A DNA stretch of 64,000 nucleotides from Haliea salexigens DSM 19537. Lineage in GTDB: Bacteria > Pseudomonadota > Gammaproteobacteria > Pseudomonadales > Halieaceae. Position 1 is the stretch's first letter. Every line of letters starts with the position of its first letter. The notes under the pieces were generated by a model that searched no databases, had not been told where the DNA came from, and worked only from the letters and a program-made list of their open reading frames with translations. Position numbers and translations under genes: made by a program. Shown here piece by piece: positions 33,788 to 45,263 of the stretch. The stretch is from positions 22,455-86,454 of the forward strand of contig NZ_AUHJ01000017.1 in NCBI RefSeq assembly GCF_000423125.1, written 5' to 3'.

Positions 33788-35119
33788 ATGAACAGGGGTT
33801 TCTGGGCGAGTCTGGTGTTGTGGTGCCTGTGCGCATCAACGGCGCTGGCGGTAGAGGTGCACGACGTCCGTCTGTGGCGCGCGCCGGATCATACGCGCAT
33901 CGTATTTGACCTGACCGGTCCGGCGGAGCATCGCCTGCTGACCCTGAGCAACCCCGACCGCATTGTGCTTGATGTCAGCGAAGCTTCCCTGAAAGCGAGC
34001 CTGGCCGGGCTGGAGCTGGAAAATACGCCGATCTCTCTGGTGCGTTCGGGGATCCGTGAGGGCCGCGACCTGCGCGTAGTCTTCGACGTGCGCGCTGCGG
34101 TGGACCCGCGCAGCTTCGCGCTGAAAGCCAATGCACAGGCACAAACCGGCGATCGCCTGGTGCTGGATCTGTACGACCGCAACCCCGTCAGCAGCCCGTC
34201 CGCGGCGCCAGAGCCGGTAAAGACCGCTGCCACCACCGATCGCGGCAATCGCGACATCATCATCGCCATTGATGCCGGCCACGGCGGCGAGGATCCGGGT
34301 GCCATCGGCCCCAATCGTCAGCGCGAGAAGGATATCGTGCTGGCCATCTCCCGGGAGCTCGAGTCGTTGCTCAAGCGCGATGAGGGCTTCCGTCCGACCA
34401 TGATTCGCACGGGTGATTATTACATCAGCCTCAAGGGACGCCGCGACCTCGCACGCCAGCGCCATGCGGACCTGTTTGTCTCCATCCACGCCGATGCATT
34501 TACCCGTCGTGAAGCCAACGGTGCGTCGGTGTACGCGCTGTCGACCCGCGGCGCCACCAGCACGGCCGCCAGTTACCTCGCCCAGCGTGAAAACGAAGCC
34601 GACCTTATCGGCGGGGTGCGCCTGGGTGACAAGGATGATGTGCTGGCGAGCGTGCTCACGGACCTTTCCATGACCAACACTCTGGATCACAGCCTCAAGG
34701 TTGGGGGCAAGGTGTTGTCGCGCATGGACACGGTGGCCCGGCTGCACAAGCGCAACGTGGAGCAGGCCGGTTTTGCGGTGCTGAAGTCGCCGGATATTCC
34801 GTCGATCCTGGTGGAGACAGGTTTTATCTCCAACCCTGGCGAGGCGCAAAAGCTGAGTACGCGCGCGTACCAGCAGAAGGTGGCGCAGGCCATTCACGCC
34901 GGTATTCGCGACTGGTTCCTGGCCCAACCGCCCCCCGGCACCCTCATTGCCCAGCGCAAACAGCAGGGCGATCAGGAGTACACCATTGCCCGGGGTGATA
35001 CACTCTCCGGTATCGCCCAGCGTTTCAATGTGCCGGTTCGGCGCCTGCGAGAACACAACGGCCTGCGTGATTCCTCGCATATCATGGTGGGTCAAACGCT
35101 GAAAATACCCGCGACCTGA
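33788..35119 (+). CDS. amiB: N-acetylmuramoyl-L-alanine amidase with AMIN and LysM domains
   Basis: 443 residues. Signal peptide about 1-22, AMIN targeting domain about 24-120, Amidase_3 catalytic domain about 156-378 and one LysM near 397-441 ([17 protein letters not shown]). Zinc ligands are visible: His165 in [18 protein letters not shown] and the Glu in [11 protein letters not shown]. It cleaves peptide crosslinks from septal murein at division and is probably EnvC/NlpD-activated. The C-terminal LysM and location before mutL match AmiB/AmiC of pseudomonads. Confidence 0.95.
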   Translation: MNRGFWASLVLWCLCASTALAVEVHDVRLWRAPDHTRIVFDLTGPAEHRLLTLSNPDRIVLDVSEASLKASLAGLELENTPISLVRSGIREGRDLRVVFDVRAAVDPRSFALKANAQAQTGDRLVLDLYDRNPVSSPSAAPEPVKTAATTDRGNRDIIIAIDAGHGGEDPGAIGPNRQREKDIVLAISRELESLLKRDEGFRPTMIRTGDYYISLKGRRDLARQRHADLFVSIHADAFTRREANGASVYALSTRGATSTAASYLAQRENEADLIGGVRLGDKDDVLASVLTDLSMTNTLDHSLKVGGKVLSRMDTVARLHKRNVEQAGFAVLKSPDIPSILVETGFISNPGEAQKLSTRAYQQKVAQAIHAGIRDWFLAQPPPGTLIAQRKQQGDQEYTIARGDTLSGIAQRFNVPVRRLREHNGLRDSSHIMVGQTLKIPAT

Positions 35120-35139
35120 CCCAGACTGCAGCCCTGTCC

Positions 35140-36972
35140 ATGTCAAGAATCCAGCTCCTCAGTCCGAGGCTAGCCAACCAGATCGCTGCCGGCGAGGTGG
35201 TCGAACGGCCGGCTTCCGTGGTCAAGGAAGTGCTTGAGAACAGCCTCGACGCCGGTGCGACCCGTGTGGATATCGATATCGAATCCGCGGGCTGCAAGCT
35301 CATTCGTATCCGCGATAACGGCGCGGGCATTGATGCGGACGATCTGCCCCTGGCGCTGTCGCGTCACGCCACCAGCAAAATTTCCTCGCTGGACGACCTG
35401 GAGCGGGTGGGTAGCCTGGGATTTCGCGGCGAGGCGCTGGCGTCGATTGGCTCGGTGTCGCGCCTGACGCTCACCAGCAATCACCGCGACGATACCAGTG
35501 AGGGTTGCAGCGCCCTCTGCGAAGGGCGCGACATGGATGTGCAGCTGCGCCCCGCGCCGCACCCGCGCGGCACTACGGTGGAGGTGCGTGATCTGTTCTT
35601 CAACACACCGGCACGGCGCAAGTTTCTGCGCACGGAAAAAACGGAATTCAATCACCTGGAGGAAGTGGTCAAGCGCCTGGCCCTGTCGCGTTTTGATGTG
35701 GGCTTCACGCTGCGCCACAACGGCAAGGTGATTCACAGCCTGGCGGGCGCTCATGCCGATGCCGAGCGACAGCGTCGGGTGGCGGCGGTGTGCGGGCCCG
35801 CTTTTATGGAGCAGGCCCTGTTTATTGAGGTTGACCGCGGCGATATGCGTCTGTGGGGTTGGCTGGGCCTGCCCACGTTCTCCCGCAGCCAGGCCGACCT
35901 GCAGTATTTCTTCGTCAACGGCCGGGTGATTCGCGACAAACTGGTGGCGCACGCGGTCAAGCAGGCCTACCGCGATGTGCTCTACCACGGGCGCCATCCC
36001 GCCTTTGTCCTCTATCTCGAACTGGACCCGGCACAGGTGGATGTGAATGTGCATCCCGGCAAGCACGAGGTGCGTTTCCGCGATAGCCGAGCGGTGCACC
36101 AGTGCATTTTCAGTGGCCTGCATCGCGCCCTTGCCGACGTCCGGCCCGCCGCCGGGCCGCCGCCGGTGGCGACTGCAGAAGGTTTCGCTGTTGACACGGC
36201 AACGGGCGAAATCGCCACCCAGCCCGGCCTGGGCTGGGGTGCCCCCGGGGCTGACTCGGCTGGAGCATATGCGCCCCGGGCATACGGCCCCGCGGCCACG
36301 CTGGCGGCGGGCCAGGCGGGAGAGCAGGTGCGCAGCTACGCCGGCCTGCACCCTGCCTCGCTGCCCGTAGCCGAAGCGCCCGAGGCGGTGCCACCGCTGG
36401 GCTACGCTCTGGCGCAGCTCAAGGGCATCTATATTCTGGCGGAAAACGCCGAGGGGCTGGTGCTGGTCGACATGCACGCTGCGCACGAGCGCATTACCTA
36501 CGAGCGCCTGAAAGCGGCAAGAGCCCTCGATGCCATACCCGGGCAGCCCTTGCTGGTGCCGGAGGCGATCGCCGTCAGTGAGCGGGAAGTGGGCCTGGTG
36601 CAGGAGCACGCCGCGGTGTTTACGCGGCTGGGCCTGTTGGTGGACGTCGCCGGTGAAGAGTCCCTGCTGGTGCGACAGATTCCGGTGACCCTGCGTGGCT
36701 CTGACGTTGCGGCGCTGGTGCGCGATGTGCTTTCCGACCTGGCCGAATACGGCAGTTCCGACCGCATCGAAGCCCATATGGACGAGATTCTCTCGACCAT
36801 GGCCTGCCACGGCGCGGTGCGCGCGAACCGGCGCCTGACGGTGCCGGAAATGAATGCCCTGCTGCGGGACATGGAGGAAACGGAGCGCTCTGGGCAGTGC
36901 AACCACGGACGACCCACATGGACGCGGATGTCCCTCGATGAGCTCGATAAACTGTTCCTGCGGGGCCGCTAG
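35140..36972 (+). CDS. mutL: DNA mismatch repair protein MutL (endonuclease-type)
   Basis: 610 residues. The N-terminal GHKL ATPase has [23 protein letters not shown] and [10 protein letters not shown] Pro/Ala/Gly linker (about 345-410) joins the C-terminal domain, which carries [12 protein letters not shown] (a variant of the DQHA(x)2E(x)4E endonuclease motif), ACHGAVRA and CNHGRPT. These metal-site motifs suggest a nicking MutL, as in bacteria lacking MutH. It is followed 6 nt later by miaA. Confidence 0.97.
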   Translation: MSRIQLLSPRLANQIAAGEVVERPASVVKEVLENSLDAGATRVDIDIESAGCKLIRIRDNGAGIDADDLPLALSRHATSKISSLDDLERVGSLGFRGEALASIGSVSRLTLTSNHRDDTSEGCSALCEGRDMDVQLRPAPHPRGTTVEVRDLFFNTPARRKFLRTEKTEFNHLEEVVKRLALSRFDVGFTLRHNGKVIHSLAGAHADAERQRRVAAVCGPAFMEQALFIEVDRGDMRLWGWLGLPTFSRSQADLQYFFVNGRVIRDKLVAHAVKQAYRDVLYHGRHPAFVLYLELDPAQVDVNVHPGKHEVRFRDSRAVHQCIFSGLHRALADVRPAAGPPPVATAEGFAVDTATGEIATQPGLGWGAPGADSAGAYAPRAYGPAATLAAGQAGEQVRSYAGLHPASLPVAEAPEAVPPLGYALAQLKGIYILAENAEGLVLVDMHAAHERITYERLKAARALDAIPGQPLLVPEAIAVSEREVGLVQEHAAVFTRLGLLVDVAGEESLLVRQIPVTLRGSDVAALVRDVLSDLAEYGSSDRIEAHMDEILSTMACHGAVRANRRLTVPEMNALLRDMEETERSGQCNHGRPTWTRMSLDELDKLFLRGR

Positions 36973-36978
36973 GTCACC

Positions 36979-37965
36979 GTGGGCCAGCGCGAGGCGGCAA
37001 AACCCCTGTTGCTCTGCATCATGGGACCCACGGCCGCGGGCAAGACAGACCTCGCCGAGGGGCTGGCGCAGGCGCTTGACGGCGAACTGATCAGCGTCGA
37101 TTCCACGCTGGTCTATCGCGGCTTGGATATCGGCAGCGCGAAGCCGGCGTACCCGCATCACCTGGTCGACATCCGCGACCCCGACGAAAGCTATTCCGCT
37201 GCCGAATTCGTCCGCGATGCGGTGCGCATTGCCGCGGAGATTGTCGCCCGCGGCCGGGTGCCCATACTGGTCGGCGGCACCATGCTCTATTTTCGTGCGC
37301 TGCTCGACGGGCTGGCGGCAATGCCGGCAGCAGACCCTGCGCTGCGGGCAACGCTTGCGGCGCAGGCCGCAGCGCAGGGTTGGCCCGCCCTGCATGCGCG
37401 CCTGGCGGTGGTGGACCCAGTATCCGCAGCGGCAATCCACCCACACCATTCGCAACGTATAAGCAGAGCGCTTGAGGTGTACATGAGTAGCGGGGTGCCA
37501 CTCAGCGCCTGGCACGAACAGGTGCCTGAGAGCCCCGTGAAGGGTTATCGTGTGGTGCAGCTGGCCATTTGCCCTCGCGAACGCAGGGTTCTGCACGAAC
37601 GGATTGCGCAGCGTTTCGCGCAGATGATAGAACAGGGGTTTCTGCAGGAGGTGGCGGCACTGCGCCAGCGCCTGCACGGTCACGCTGACCTGCCGGCGGC
37701 CCGGGCCGTCGGCTACCGCCAGTTGTGGCGCCATCTTGATGGCGAGTGCAGCCTGGAGGACGCGGTGGAGCAGGGCATTGCCGCCACCCGCCAGCTGGCG
37801 AAACGGCAACTGACGTGGCTGCGCAAGTGGCACGGAGTTCACTGGCTGCTGACGAATACAGCCGGGAACGTTTGCGCGATGGGAGAGTCAGAACAGAGCG
37901 CGGGCGATTTGGATGAAAATTCGATCGCCTGTGCCTTGAAGTATCTGCAGGCGAGCCCCACATAG
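36979..37965 (+). CDS. miaA: tRNA dimethylallyltransferase
   Basis: 328 residues from a GTG. The P-loop [11 protein letters not shown] opens the protein, followed by [19 protein letters not shown] (substrate-binding DSxxVYR), [13 protein letters not shown] and [10 protein letters not shown]. It adds dimethylallyl to A37 of UNN-reading tRNAs. The catalytic Asp (DST) and Thr/Gly positions are intact. The last about 45 residues form an extra polar tail. Confidence 0.96.
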   Translation: MGQREAAKPLLLCIMGPTAAGKTDLAEGLAQALDGELISVDSTLVYRGLDIGSAKPAYPHHLVDIRDPDESYSAAEFVRDAVRIAAEIVARGRVPILVGGTMLYFRALLDGLAAMPAADPALRATLAAQAAAQGWPALHARLAVVDPVSAAAIHPHHSQRISRALEVYMSSGVPLSAWHEQVPESPVKGYRVVQLAICPRERRVLHERIAQRFAQMIEQGFLQEVAALRQRLHGHADLPAARAVGYRQLWRHLDGECSLEDAVEQGIAATRQLAKRQLTWLRKWHGVHWLLTNTAGNVCAMGESEQSAGDLDENSIACALKYLQASPT

Positions 37966-38094
37966 GGTAATTGGGTCTATACTGTCACGGCTTGAGCAAG
38001 GATTTTACAGCGGCGATCCAGTTCGCCGGTGTGAGCGAGAGCGGTAAAACATTCATTATTTTCGGCTCGTGTTGAGCCATCCAAGGAGAGAGTT

Positions 38095-38346
38095 ATGTCA
38101 AAAGGGCACACGCTACAAGACCCTTACCTGAATATTCTGCGGAAGGAGCGCGTTCCAGTGTCCATCTACCTGGTCAACGGCATTAAACTGCAGGGCCAGA
38201 TCGAGTCCTTCGATCAGTTCGTTGTGTTGCTGAAAAACACGGTCAGCCAAATGGTGTACAAGCACGCCATCTCCACCGTGGTGCCTTCCCGCGTGGTGCG
38301 TATGCCCATGCAGAACCCGCCGGAAGATGATGACGGCGAGAGCTAG
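38095..38346 (+). CDS. hfq: RNA chaperone Hfq
   Basis: 83 residues with both Sm motifs: [20 protein letters not shown] at the N-terminus and [13 protein letters not shown] with the YKH motif. The hexamer pairs small RNAs with mRNAs. The C-terminal tail is short and acidic (PPEDDDGES). An upstream AGGAGAGAG gives a strong ribosome-binding site. A TATACT at 37978-37983 in the 129 bp gap could be an internal -10. Confidence 0.99.
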   Translation: MSKGHTLQDPYLNILRKERVPVSIYLVNGIKLQGQIESFDQFVVLLKNTVSQMVYKHAISTVVPSRVVRMPMQNPPEDDDGES

Positions 38347-38360
38347 TCTGCCCAGCCAGT

Positions 38361-38383
38361 GGTGGCGCTTCGGTGCCGCCACC
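38361..38383 (+). terminator. Hairpin after hfq
   Basis: GGTGGCG and CGCCACC pair around a 9 nt loop, followed by TCATTT. It is a likely 3' end or attenuator between hfq and hflX; the T-rich part is weak. Confidence 0.45.
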
Positions 38384-38414
38384 TCATTTCCCCTGACCGA
38401 TTTCCGAGGCCAGC

Positions 38415-39686
38415 GTGTTTTTTGAGCGTCCAGCGTCAGGTGAGCGCGCGGTACTGGTGCACCTCACTATTGCCAGTGAAGACGAGCGCGAGGATCCCCG
38501 CGAGTTCGAAGAGCTTGTGCTGTCGGCGGGCGGTGACCCCGTGACCTTTGTTGTGGGCAGCCGTGACGTGCCCGACTCCCGCACCTTTATAGGCTCTGGC
38601 AAAGTGCAGGAAGTCCTTGACGAGGTGCAGCTGCACGAAGCGGAACTGGTGATTTTCAATCACGCACTGAGCCCCAGCCAGGAGCGTAACCTTGAGCGGG
38701 AGTTCAAGTGTCGCGTGCTGGACCGCACCGGGCTCATTCTGGACATTTTCGCGCAGCGCGCCCGTACCCACGAGGGCAAACTGCAGGTGGAACTGGCACA
38801 GCTGCAGCACATGAGCACCCGCCTGGTGCGGGGCTGGACCCACCTTGAGCGACAAAAAGGCGGCATCGGGCTGCGCGGCCCGGGTGAAACCCAGCTGGAA
38901 ACCGACCGCCGCCTGTTGCGCGTGCGCATCAAGTCGATTCTCGCCCGTCTGGAAAAAGTGCGGCGCCAGCGCGACCAGGGCAGGCGTTCCCGGCGGCGCG
39001 CAGAGGTGCCTACCATTGCGCTGGTGGGCTATACCAACGCGGGCAAGTCCACCCTGTTCAACCGCCTGACGGACGCGGAGGTGTATGCCGCGGACCAGTT
39101 GTTTGCCACCCTCGACCCGACCCTGCGTCGGCTGGAGCTGGAAGAGGTGGGTCCGGTTATCATGGCGGATACAGTGGGATTCATCGCCCATCTGCCGCAC
39201 AAGCTGGTCGAGGCGTTCAAGGCCACGCTGGAGGAAACTGTCAGCGCCGACCTGCTGCTGCATGTTATTGATGTCGCCGCAGGTGCGCGCGAGGACAATA
39301 TCTACCAGGTGCAGGCGGTGCTGGAGGAGATCGGCGCCCAGGATATTCCGCAGCTGCAGGTGTTTAATAAACTTGACCTGTTGGAGCAGGAACCGCGTAT
39401 TGATTACGATGAGCACGGCGTGCCGGAGCGTGTCTGGCTGAGCGCTGCAACCGGCGCCGGCTGTGATCTGTTGCTGCAAGCTATCGCCGAGCGTGTGGGT
39501 GCCGACATGGTAGAGGAGGAGTTGCATCTGCAACCGCAACAGGGGCGTTTGCGCGCCGCCCTCTACAAGATGGGGGCAGTCGCGGCGGAGGAGTACGGTG
39601 ATGATGGCACGGCGCACTTGAGCGTGCGCCTGCCGCGCGCTGACTGGAACCGGCTCATGAAGCGGGATGCGGGGCCAGCACTCTAG
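38415..39686 (+). CDS. hflX: Ribosome-rescue GTPase HflX
   Basis: 423 residues from a GTG. The N-terminal domain has FIGSGKVQEV and a Gly-rich segment (RQKGGIGLRGPGETQLE), then a GTPase domain with GYTNAGKSTLFNRL (G1), ADTVGFI (G3) and FNKLDLL (G4). It splits stalled or stressed ribosomes. It lies in the conserved hfq-hflX-hflK-hflC order. Confidence 0.98.
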   Translation: MFFERPASGERAVLVHLTIASEDEREDPREFEELVLSAGGDPVTFVVGSRDVPDSRTFIGSGKVQEVLDEVQLHEAELVIFNHALSPSQERNLEREFKCRVLDRTGLILDIFAQRARTHEGKLQVELAQLQHMSTRLVRGWTHLERQKGGIGLRGPGETQLETDRRLLRVRIKSILARLEKVRRQRDQGRRSRRRAEVPTIALVGYTNAGKSTLFNRLTDAEVYAADQLFATLDPTLRRLELEEVGPVIMADTVGFIAHLPHKLVEAFKATLEETVSADLLLHVIDVAAGAREDNIYQVQAVLEEIGAQDIPQLQVFNKLDLLEQEPRIDYDEHGVPERVWLSAATGAGCDLLLQAIAERVGADMVEEELHLQPQQGRLRAALYKMGAVAAEEYGDDGTAHLSVRLPRADWNRLMKRDAGPAL

Positions 39687-39750
39687 GGGGCGTGCTCACG
39701 CCCCAGGAATCTTTGATAAACTGCAACGATGATGAGAATGGGAGTTCAGT

Positions 39751-40914
39751 ATGGCTTGGAATGAGCCGGGTGGTGGTAACAACAAGCCCAAGGATCCCTG
39801 GGGCGGTGGCGACCAGGGTCCGCCGGACCTTGATGAGGCCTTGAAGAAGCTGCAGGAAAAGCTGGGCGGCCTGTTCGGCGGCCGCGGCGGTAAATCTGGC
39901 GGTGGCGGCGGTGGCCGGGGCCGTGGCGTGTCCGCCGGCCTGTTGGGCGTGATTGCCCTGATCGCCGTGGTGGTATGGGGTCTGATGGGTCTGTACCAGG
40001 TGGATGAGCAGGAACGTGCGGTGGTGCTGCGCTTCGGCAAGTATCAGGAGACGGTGCGGCCCGGTCTGCAGTGGAACCCGCCGCTGATCGACGAGGTGAT
40101 CCGGGTCAACACGACCAAGGTCCGTGCCGTCACCTTCCGCGAAATCATGCTCACCCAGGATGAGAACATCGTCGAAGTACATATGTCGGTGCAATACGTG
40201 ATTGTCGACCCGACCAGTTTCGTACTCAAAGTGCGCGATCCGGAGGACTCCCTGCAGCACGCGGCGCAAAGCGCCCTGCGGCACGTCGTCGGCGACTCGC
40301 GCATGGACTCGGTGTTGACCGAAGGTCGTGCGCAAATCGGCACCGACGTCCAGGTGCGCCTGCAGCGGTATACCGATATGTATGAAACCGGCATTCGCGT
40401 GGTGAAGGTCAACATCGACGAATCCAAGCCGCCGGGACAGGTACAGGCCGCGTTCGACGACGTGATCAAGGCGCGTGAGGACGAGGAACGGCTGAAGAAC
40501 GAGGCCCAGGCCTATGCCAACGGCATCGTGCCCGAAGCGCGTGGTCGCGCTCAGCGGGTGCTGGAGGAAGCCGGCGCCTACCGCGAGCAGGTGGTTGCCA
40601 ATGCCGAAGGTGAGGCCGAACGCTTTAACGCCTTGCTGGCCGAGTATTCCAAGGCGCCTGAGGTCACTCGCGAGCGCCTCTATCTCGAGGCGGTACAGGA
40701 GGTGTTCAGCAATACCAACAAGGTGATGGTGGACGTCGAAGGCGGCAACAATGTGATGTATCTGCCGCTGGACAAGATGACCAGTTCATCGGGTGCAGCC
40801 GTGCCGCGCAGTGGTCGGATCGATGCCAATACAGTGCGCGAGCTCACAGACGCCGTGACTGAGCAGCTGCGTCAGGACGCCGCTGCAGCCAATAACCGCA
40901 GAGGAGGTCGCTAA
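39751..40914 (+). CDS. hflK: FtsH regulator HflK (SPFH protein)
   Basis: 387 residues. A Gly/Lys-rich cytoplasmic N-terminus (GGLFGGRGGKSGGGGGG) is followed by one transmembrane helix (about 51-73) and the periplasmic SPFH domain with VDEQERAVVLRFGKY and GLQWNPP. With HflC it forms the cage around FtsH protease in the inner membrane. hflC starts 1 nt after the stop. Confidence 0.97.
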   Translation: MAWNEPGGGNNKPKDPWGGGDQGPPDLDEALKKLQEKLGGLFGGRGGKSGGGGGGRGRGVSAGLLGVIALIAVVVWGLMGLYQVDEQERAVVLRFGKYQETVRPGLQWNPPLIDEVIRVNTTKVRAVTFREIMLTQDENIVEVHMSVQYVIVDPTSFVLKVRDPEDSLQHAAQSALRHVVGDSRMDSVLTEGRAQIGTDVQVRLQRYTDMYETGIRVVKVNIDESKPPGQVQAAFDDVIKAREDEERLKNEAQAYANGIVPEARGRAQRVLEEAGAYREQVVANAEGEAERFNALLAEYSKAPEVTRERLYLEAVQEVFSNTNKVMVDVEGGNNVMYLPLDKMTSSSGAAVPRSGRIDANTVRELTDAVTEQLRQDAAAANNRRGGR

Positions 40915-40915
40915 G

Positions 40916-41791
40916 ATGGGCGGAAAAGGTATGACCTGGCTGCTGGTAGCGGCCCTGTCACTGTTTGTGTTGAGCAACACGGTGTTCGTGGTCAAGGAGA
41001 CCGAACGTGCGGTAATGCTGCAGTTTGGTGAAGTGGTCAATCCGGACATCCAGCCCGGCCTGCATGTGAAAGTGCCGTTTGTGAACAACGTGCGCAAATT
41101 CGAGGCGCGGTTGATGACGGTTGATTCAACGCCGGAGCGTTTCTTCACGCAGGAGAAAAAGGCGCTGATCGTTGATTCCTACGCCAAGTTCCGCGTGGCG
41201 GATACGGCCAAGTTCTACACCGCGACCAACGGTGAAGAGGCGCGCGCCAGCGCCCTGCTGGGGCAGCGGATCAACGACGGTCTGCGTAACCAGGTGGCCG
41301 TGCGCACCATTCAGGAAGTCGTGTCCGGTCAGCGTGACCAGTTGATGGAAGCCCTGACGGCCGAGTTGACCGAGGTCGCACGGGAGGAGTACGGGGTTGA
41401 GGTGCTGGACGTGCGGGTGAAGCAGATTGACCTGCCCCCGGATGTGTCGGAGTCCGTGTATCGGCGCATGAATGCCGAGCGTGAGAAAGAGGCGCGCGAA
41501 CACCGGGCGCTGGGCCAGGAGCTTGCAGAAGGTATCCGGGCAGCGGCCGACCGTGAAGTGACGGTTCTCGAAGCCAACGCCTATCGGGACGCGCAGCTGA
41601 TTCGCGGTGAAGGCGATGCGCAGGCGACCAACATCTACGCCAGCGCATTCAATACCAATCCGGAGTTCTATTCGTTCACCCGCAGCCTGCGCGCTTACCG
41701 GGAGTCTTTCCAGAACAACGGCGACATCATGCTGATCCAGCCCGACAGTGACTTCTTCCGCTACCTGAAGGATGCCAGCGGCAGTAAATAG
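40916..41791 (+). CDS. hflC: FtsH regulator HflC (SPFH protein)
   Basis: 291 residues. An N-terminal signal-anchor (MTWLLVAALSLFVLSNTVFVV) precedes an SPFH domain with VKETERAVMLQFGEV and GLHVKVPF, and a C-terminal helical stalk with RMNAEREKEAREHRALGQEL. It partners HflK in the membrane cage controlling FtsH. Confidence 0.97.
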   Translation: MGGKGMTWLLVAALSLFVLSNTVFVVKETERAVMLQFGEVVNPDIQPGLHVKVPFVNNVRKFEARLMTVDSTPERFFTQEKKALIVDSYAKFRVADTAKFYTATNGEEARASALLGQRINDGLRNQVAVRTIQEVVSGQRDQLMEALTAELTEVAREEYGVEVLDVRVKQIDLPPDVSESVYRRMNAEREKEAREHRALGQELAEGIRAAADREVTVLEANAYRDAQLIRGEGDAQATNIYASAFNTNPEFYSFTRSLRAYRESFQNNGDIMLIQPDSDFFRYLKDASGSK

Positions 41792-41803
41792 GGCCAAAAA
41801 ACG

Positions 41804-41890
41804 CAGGTGCCTTCAGCGGCGCCTGTGGTAGAATTCTGCAACCGTGGGATCCGGCGTTTTACCCACAAACGCTGGCCCCGCGGTTTTTTT
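41804..41890 (+). terminator. Two hairpins in the hflC-DUF2065 gap, second with T-run
   Basis: The first hairpin pairs CAGGTGCC (41804-41811) with GGCGCCTG (41818-41825). The second, 41840-41885, pairs AACCG/CGGTT outside with GGG/CCC and CCGGCG/CGCTGG inside and is followed by seven T residues to 41890. This looks like a Rho-independent terminator or attenuator before DUF2065-hisZ-purA. Confidence 0.55.
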
Positions 41891-41915
41891 ATGAGCACGG
41901 CTTCAGGGGGACGAA

Positions 41916-42107
41916 GTGGATTTCTGGCAGGTTCTGCCGGCGGCCCTGGCGCTGGTACTGATTATCGAGGGTGTCTTGCCCTTCCTGAGCCCGCGCGCCT
42001 GGCGACAGATGGTGGTTGGCGTGGCGCAGCAGCAGGACAAGGTCATCCGCAATGTCGGCCTGGGCAGCATGCTGCTGGGCGTGGCAGTGTTGTATTGGGT
42101 GCACTAA
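41916..42107 (+). CDS. DUF2065 small membrane protein (YjeT-like)
   Basis: 63 residues from a GTG. Two hydrophobic helices (VLPAALALVLIIEGVLPFL; NVGLGSMLLGVAVLYWV) flank a polar turn with SPRAWRQM, the usual DUF2065 pattern. It sits between hflC and hisZ as in many gammaproteobacteria. Its function is unknown; its position suggests a link to the FtsH-HflKC machinery or simply conserved operon order. Confidence 0.9.
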   Translation: MDFWQVLPAALALVLIIEGVLPFLSPRAWRQMVVGVAQQQDKVIRNVGLGSMLLGVAVLYWVH

Positions 42108-42116
42108 AGGGCGTTT

Positions 42117-43286
42117 ATGACGACGGTGGATCGCTGGCAATTGCCCGACGGGGTAGAAGAGGTGCTGCCGAGGCAAGCGCGCGTGGTCGAGCACCTGCGG
42201 CGCGAGCTGCTCGATCTCTATCATCAGTGGGGCTACCAGCTGGTTATCCCGCCGCTGATCGAGTTCACTGAATCCCTGCTCATCGGCCTGGGGCGCGACC
42301 TGGACCTGCTTACCTTCAAGATGACCGACCAGCTGAGCGGGCGCACCCTCGGCATCCGCGCTGATATCACGCCGCAGGTGGCGCGCATAGATGCGCACAG
42401 CCTGGCAGAGCCGGGTGTTACGCGCCTGTGTTACGCGGGTTCCACTCTACACACCCGGCCCAAGTCACTGCTGGCTTCCCGCTCGCCTATACAGCTGGGA
42501 GCTGAACTGTACGGCGATGACAGCCTGGCGGGCGATGTCGAGATCATTCGCCTGATGCTGGCGACCCTGAACGCTGCGGGTGTGGCAGAGGTGACATTGG
42601 ACCTGGGCCATGTGGGTGTGTACGAAGCGGTTTTGGCGGCCGCAAACGTGACGCCGGAACAGGAAGCTGACGTATTCGACGCCCTGCAGCGCAAATCGCG
42701 CCCCGACCTGCTGTTGGCGCTCACCGATATCGCAGCCCCCGCCGCAGAGTTGATATTGGGCTTGCTCGAGTTGCACGGCGATGCGGCGGTGCTCGAAACA
42801 GCGCGCAGGCTACTGACCAAGGCGGCGCCGGAGGCACTTACCGCGGTGGCGGCACTGGAGACGGTGGCCACTGCCATCGCGCGCAGCCACCCGGGTACAA
42901 CCGTGTATTTTGACCTGGCCGAACTGCGGGGCTATCACTATCACACAGGAATGGTGTTCGCGGCCTATGCGCCGGGGCATGGCCAGGCTCTCGCCAACGG
43001 CGGGCGCTACAACGATGTGGGCAAGGTATTCGGGCGCGCCCGTCCGGCCACCGGTTTTGCCACGGACCTGAAAGCCCTGATGGCCCTGGTGCCCATCTCT
43101 CTGTCGGCGCCCGGTGCTGTGAGCGCGCCGGACAGCGACGACCCCGCGCTGCTGGCGGCGGTGACGGCTCTGCGCAAGGGCGGTGAGGTGGTTATCCGCT
43201 GTGTGGGCAAGTCTCCGGACCCGCGCTGTGACCGCATGCTGGTAAAGGCTGACGACGAGTGGGTGCTGCGCCCGCTGAAACCCTGA
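42117..43286 (+). CDS. hisZ: ATP phosphoribosyltransferase regulatory subunit
   Basis: 389 residues, a HisRS paralogue without tRNA synthetase activity. DGVEEVLPRQA, FKMTDQLSGRTLGIRADITPQVARI (a motif-2-like region) and YYH-like LRGYHYHTGMVFAAYAPGHG are typical. It activates the short-form HisG and mediates histidine feedback. The gene is in its usual place just before purA. Confidence 0.95.
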   Translation: MTTVDRWQLPDGVEEVLPRQARVVEHLRRELLDLYHQWGYQLVIPPLIEFTESLLIGLGRDLDLLTFKMTDQLSGRTLGIRADITPQVARIDAHSLAEPGVTRLCYAGSTLHTRPKSLLASRSPIQLGAELYGDDSLAGDVEIIRLMLATLNAAGVAEVTLDLGHVGVYEAVLAAANVTPEQEADVFDALQRKSRPDLLLALTDIAAPAAELILGLLELHGDAAVLETARRLLTKAAPEALTAVAALETVATAIARSHPGTTVYFDLAELRGYHYHTGMVFAAYAPGHGQALANGGRYNDVGKVFGRARPATGFATDLKALMALVPISLSAPGAVSAPDSDDPALLAAVTALRKGGEVVIRCVGKSPDPRCDRMLVKADDEWVLRPLKP

Positions 43287-44606
<1,320 letters not shown>

Positions 44607-44650
44607 TCCGTCCGCCATTGGGGCGACCGGCGCGGCTGCCCCCAGCTTTC

Positions 44651-44671
44651 CGGCGCCCGGTGCAGGCGCCG
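44651..44671 (+). terminator. Hairpin downstream of purA
   Basis: CGGCGCC (44651-44657) pairs perfectly with GGCGCCG (44665-44671) around a 7 nt loop. No T-run; possible transcription end between convergent purA and the AraC-type gene. Confidence 0.35.
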
Positions 44672-44702
44672 CGAGGGAGCCATGGCACCGGCGTGTGCTG
44701 CG

Positions 44703-45113
44703 CTAGAGGCGCTGCGCTTTCCAGGCGCTGAAGCCAACCCCCGTCCAGCGCCGGAAGGCGCGATAAAAGCTGTTCACCTCCAGGTAACCCAGTTCATCCG
44801 CCAGGCACTTGCCGGGCCGCCATGCAGCGCGCAATGCCTGCTCACAGCGGTATTGCCGCGCGCGGTCGAGCAGGAACTGGTAGTGGGTGTGATCCACGCG
44901 CAGGCGGCGCCGCAAGGTTGTGGCACTCATGCCCAGCTGGCTGGCCACGGACTCCACCCGCAGTCGTGACAGATCACCCCGCAGCAGAATCTGCAGCACG
45001 CGGTCGGTGGTGCGATAGGGGGTATTTTGAGGCGCGTTGGGGCTGGACTGGGCGGGGCGGGCTGCCCGCGCCGGCATAGCACTGTGCATGTGTTGCATGA
45101 CCGGAACCTCCAT
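44703..45113 (-). CDS. AraC-type HTH-only regulator
   Basis: 136 residues. The C-terminal about 85 residues form an AraC DNA-binding domain: VESVASQLGMSATTLRRRL is the first helix-turn-helix and a second follows (LADELGYLEVNSFYRAFRRWTG). The usual N-terminal ligand-binding domain is missing; only about 45 Ala/Pro-rich residues precede. Either a small stand-alone regulator or a relic of a larger AraC protein. It sits between convergent purA and the M48 gene. Confidence 0.8.
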   Translation of the reverse strand: MEVPVMQHMHSAMPARAARPAQSSPNAPQNTPYRTTDRVLQILLRGDLSRLRVESVASQLGMSATTLRRRLRVDHTHYQFLLDRARQYRCEQALRAAWRPGKCLADELGYLEVNSFYRAFRRWTGVGFSAWKAQRL

Positions 45114-45263
45114 GTTCAGGCGTTGTGAGTGGGAAGCAGCGTGGGTTCACCCCATCCGTGGGGCCTGCGCTACCTGAAAAAAGATAGCAGAGAATTCCAG
45201 CACGCGCCCCAAGCGTGCGTAATGCGGTCAGAAATGGTGAAAACGATTCAGGGGTGCAGCGCT

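Noticed and set aside
35170..37842. 890-codon minus-strand open frame
   Set aside because: It lies exactly antisense to mutL and miaA, both of which have intact family motifs; its translation is compositionally odd. Long shadow frames are expected at high GC.
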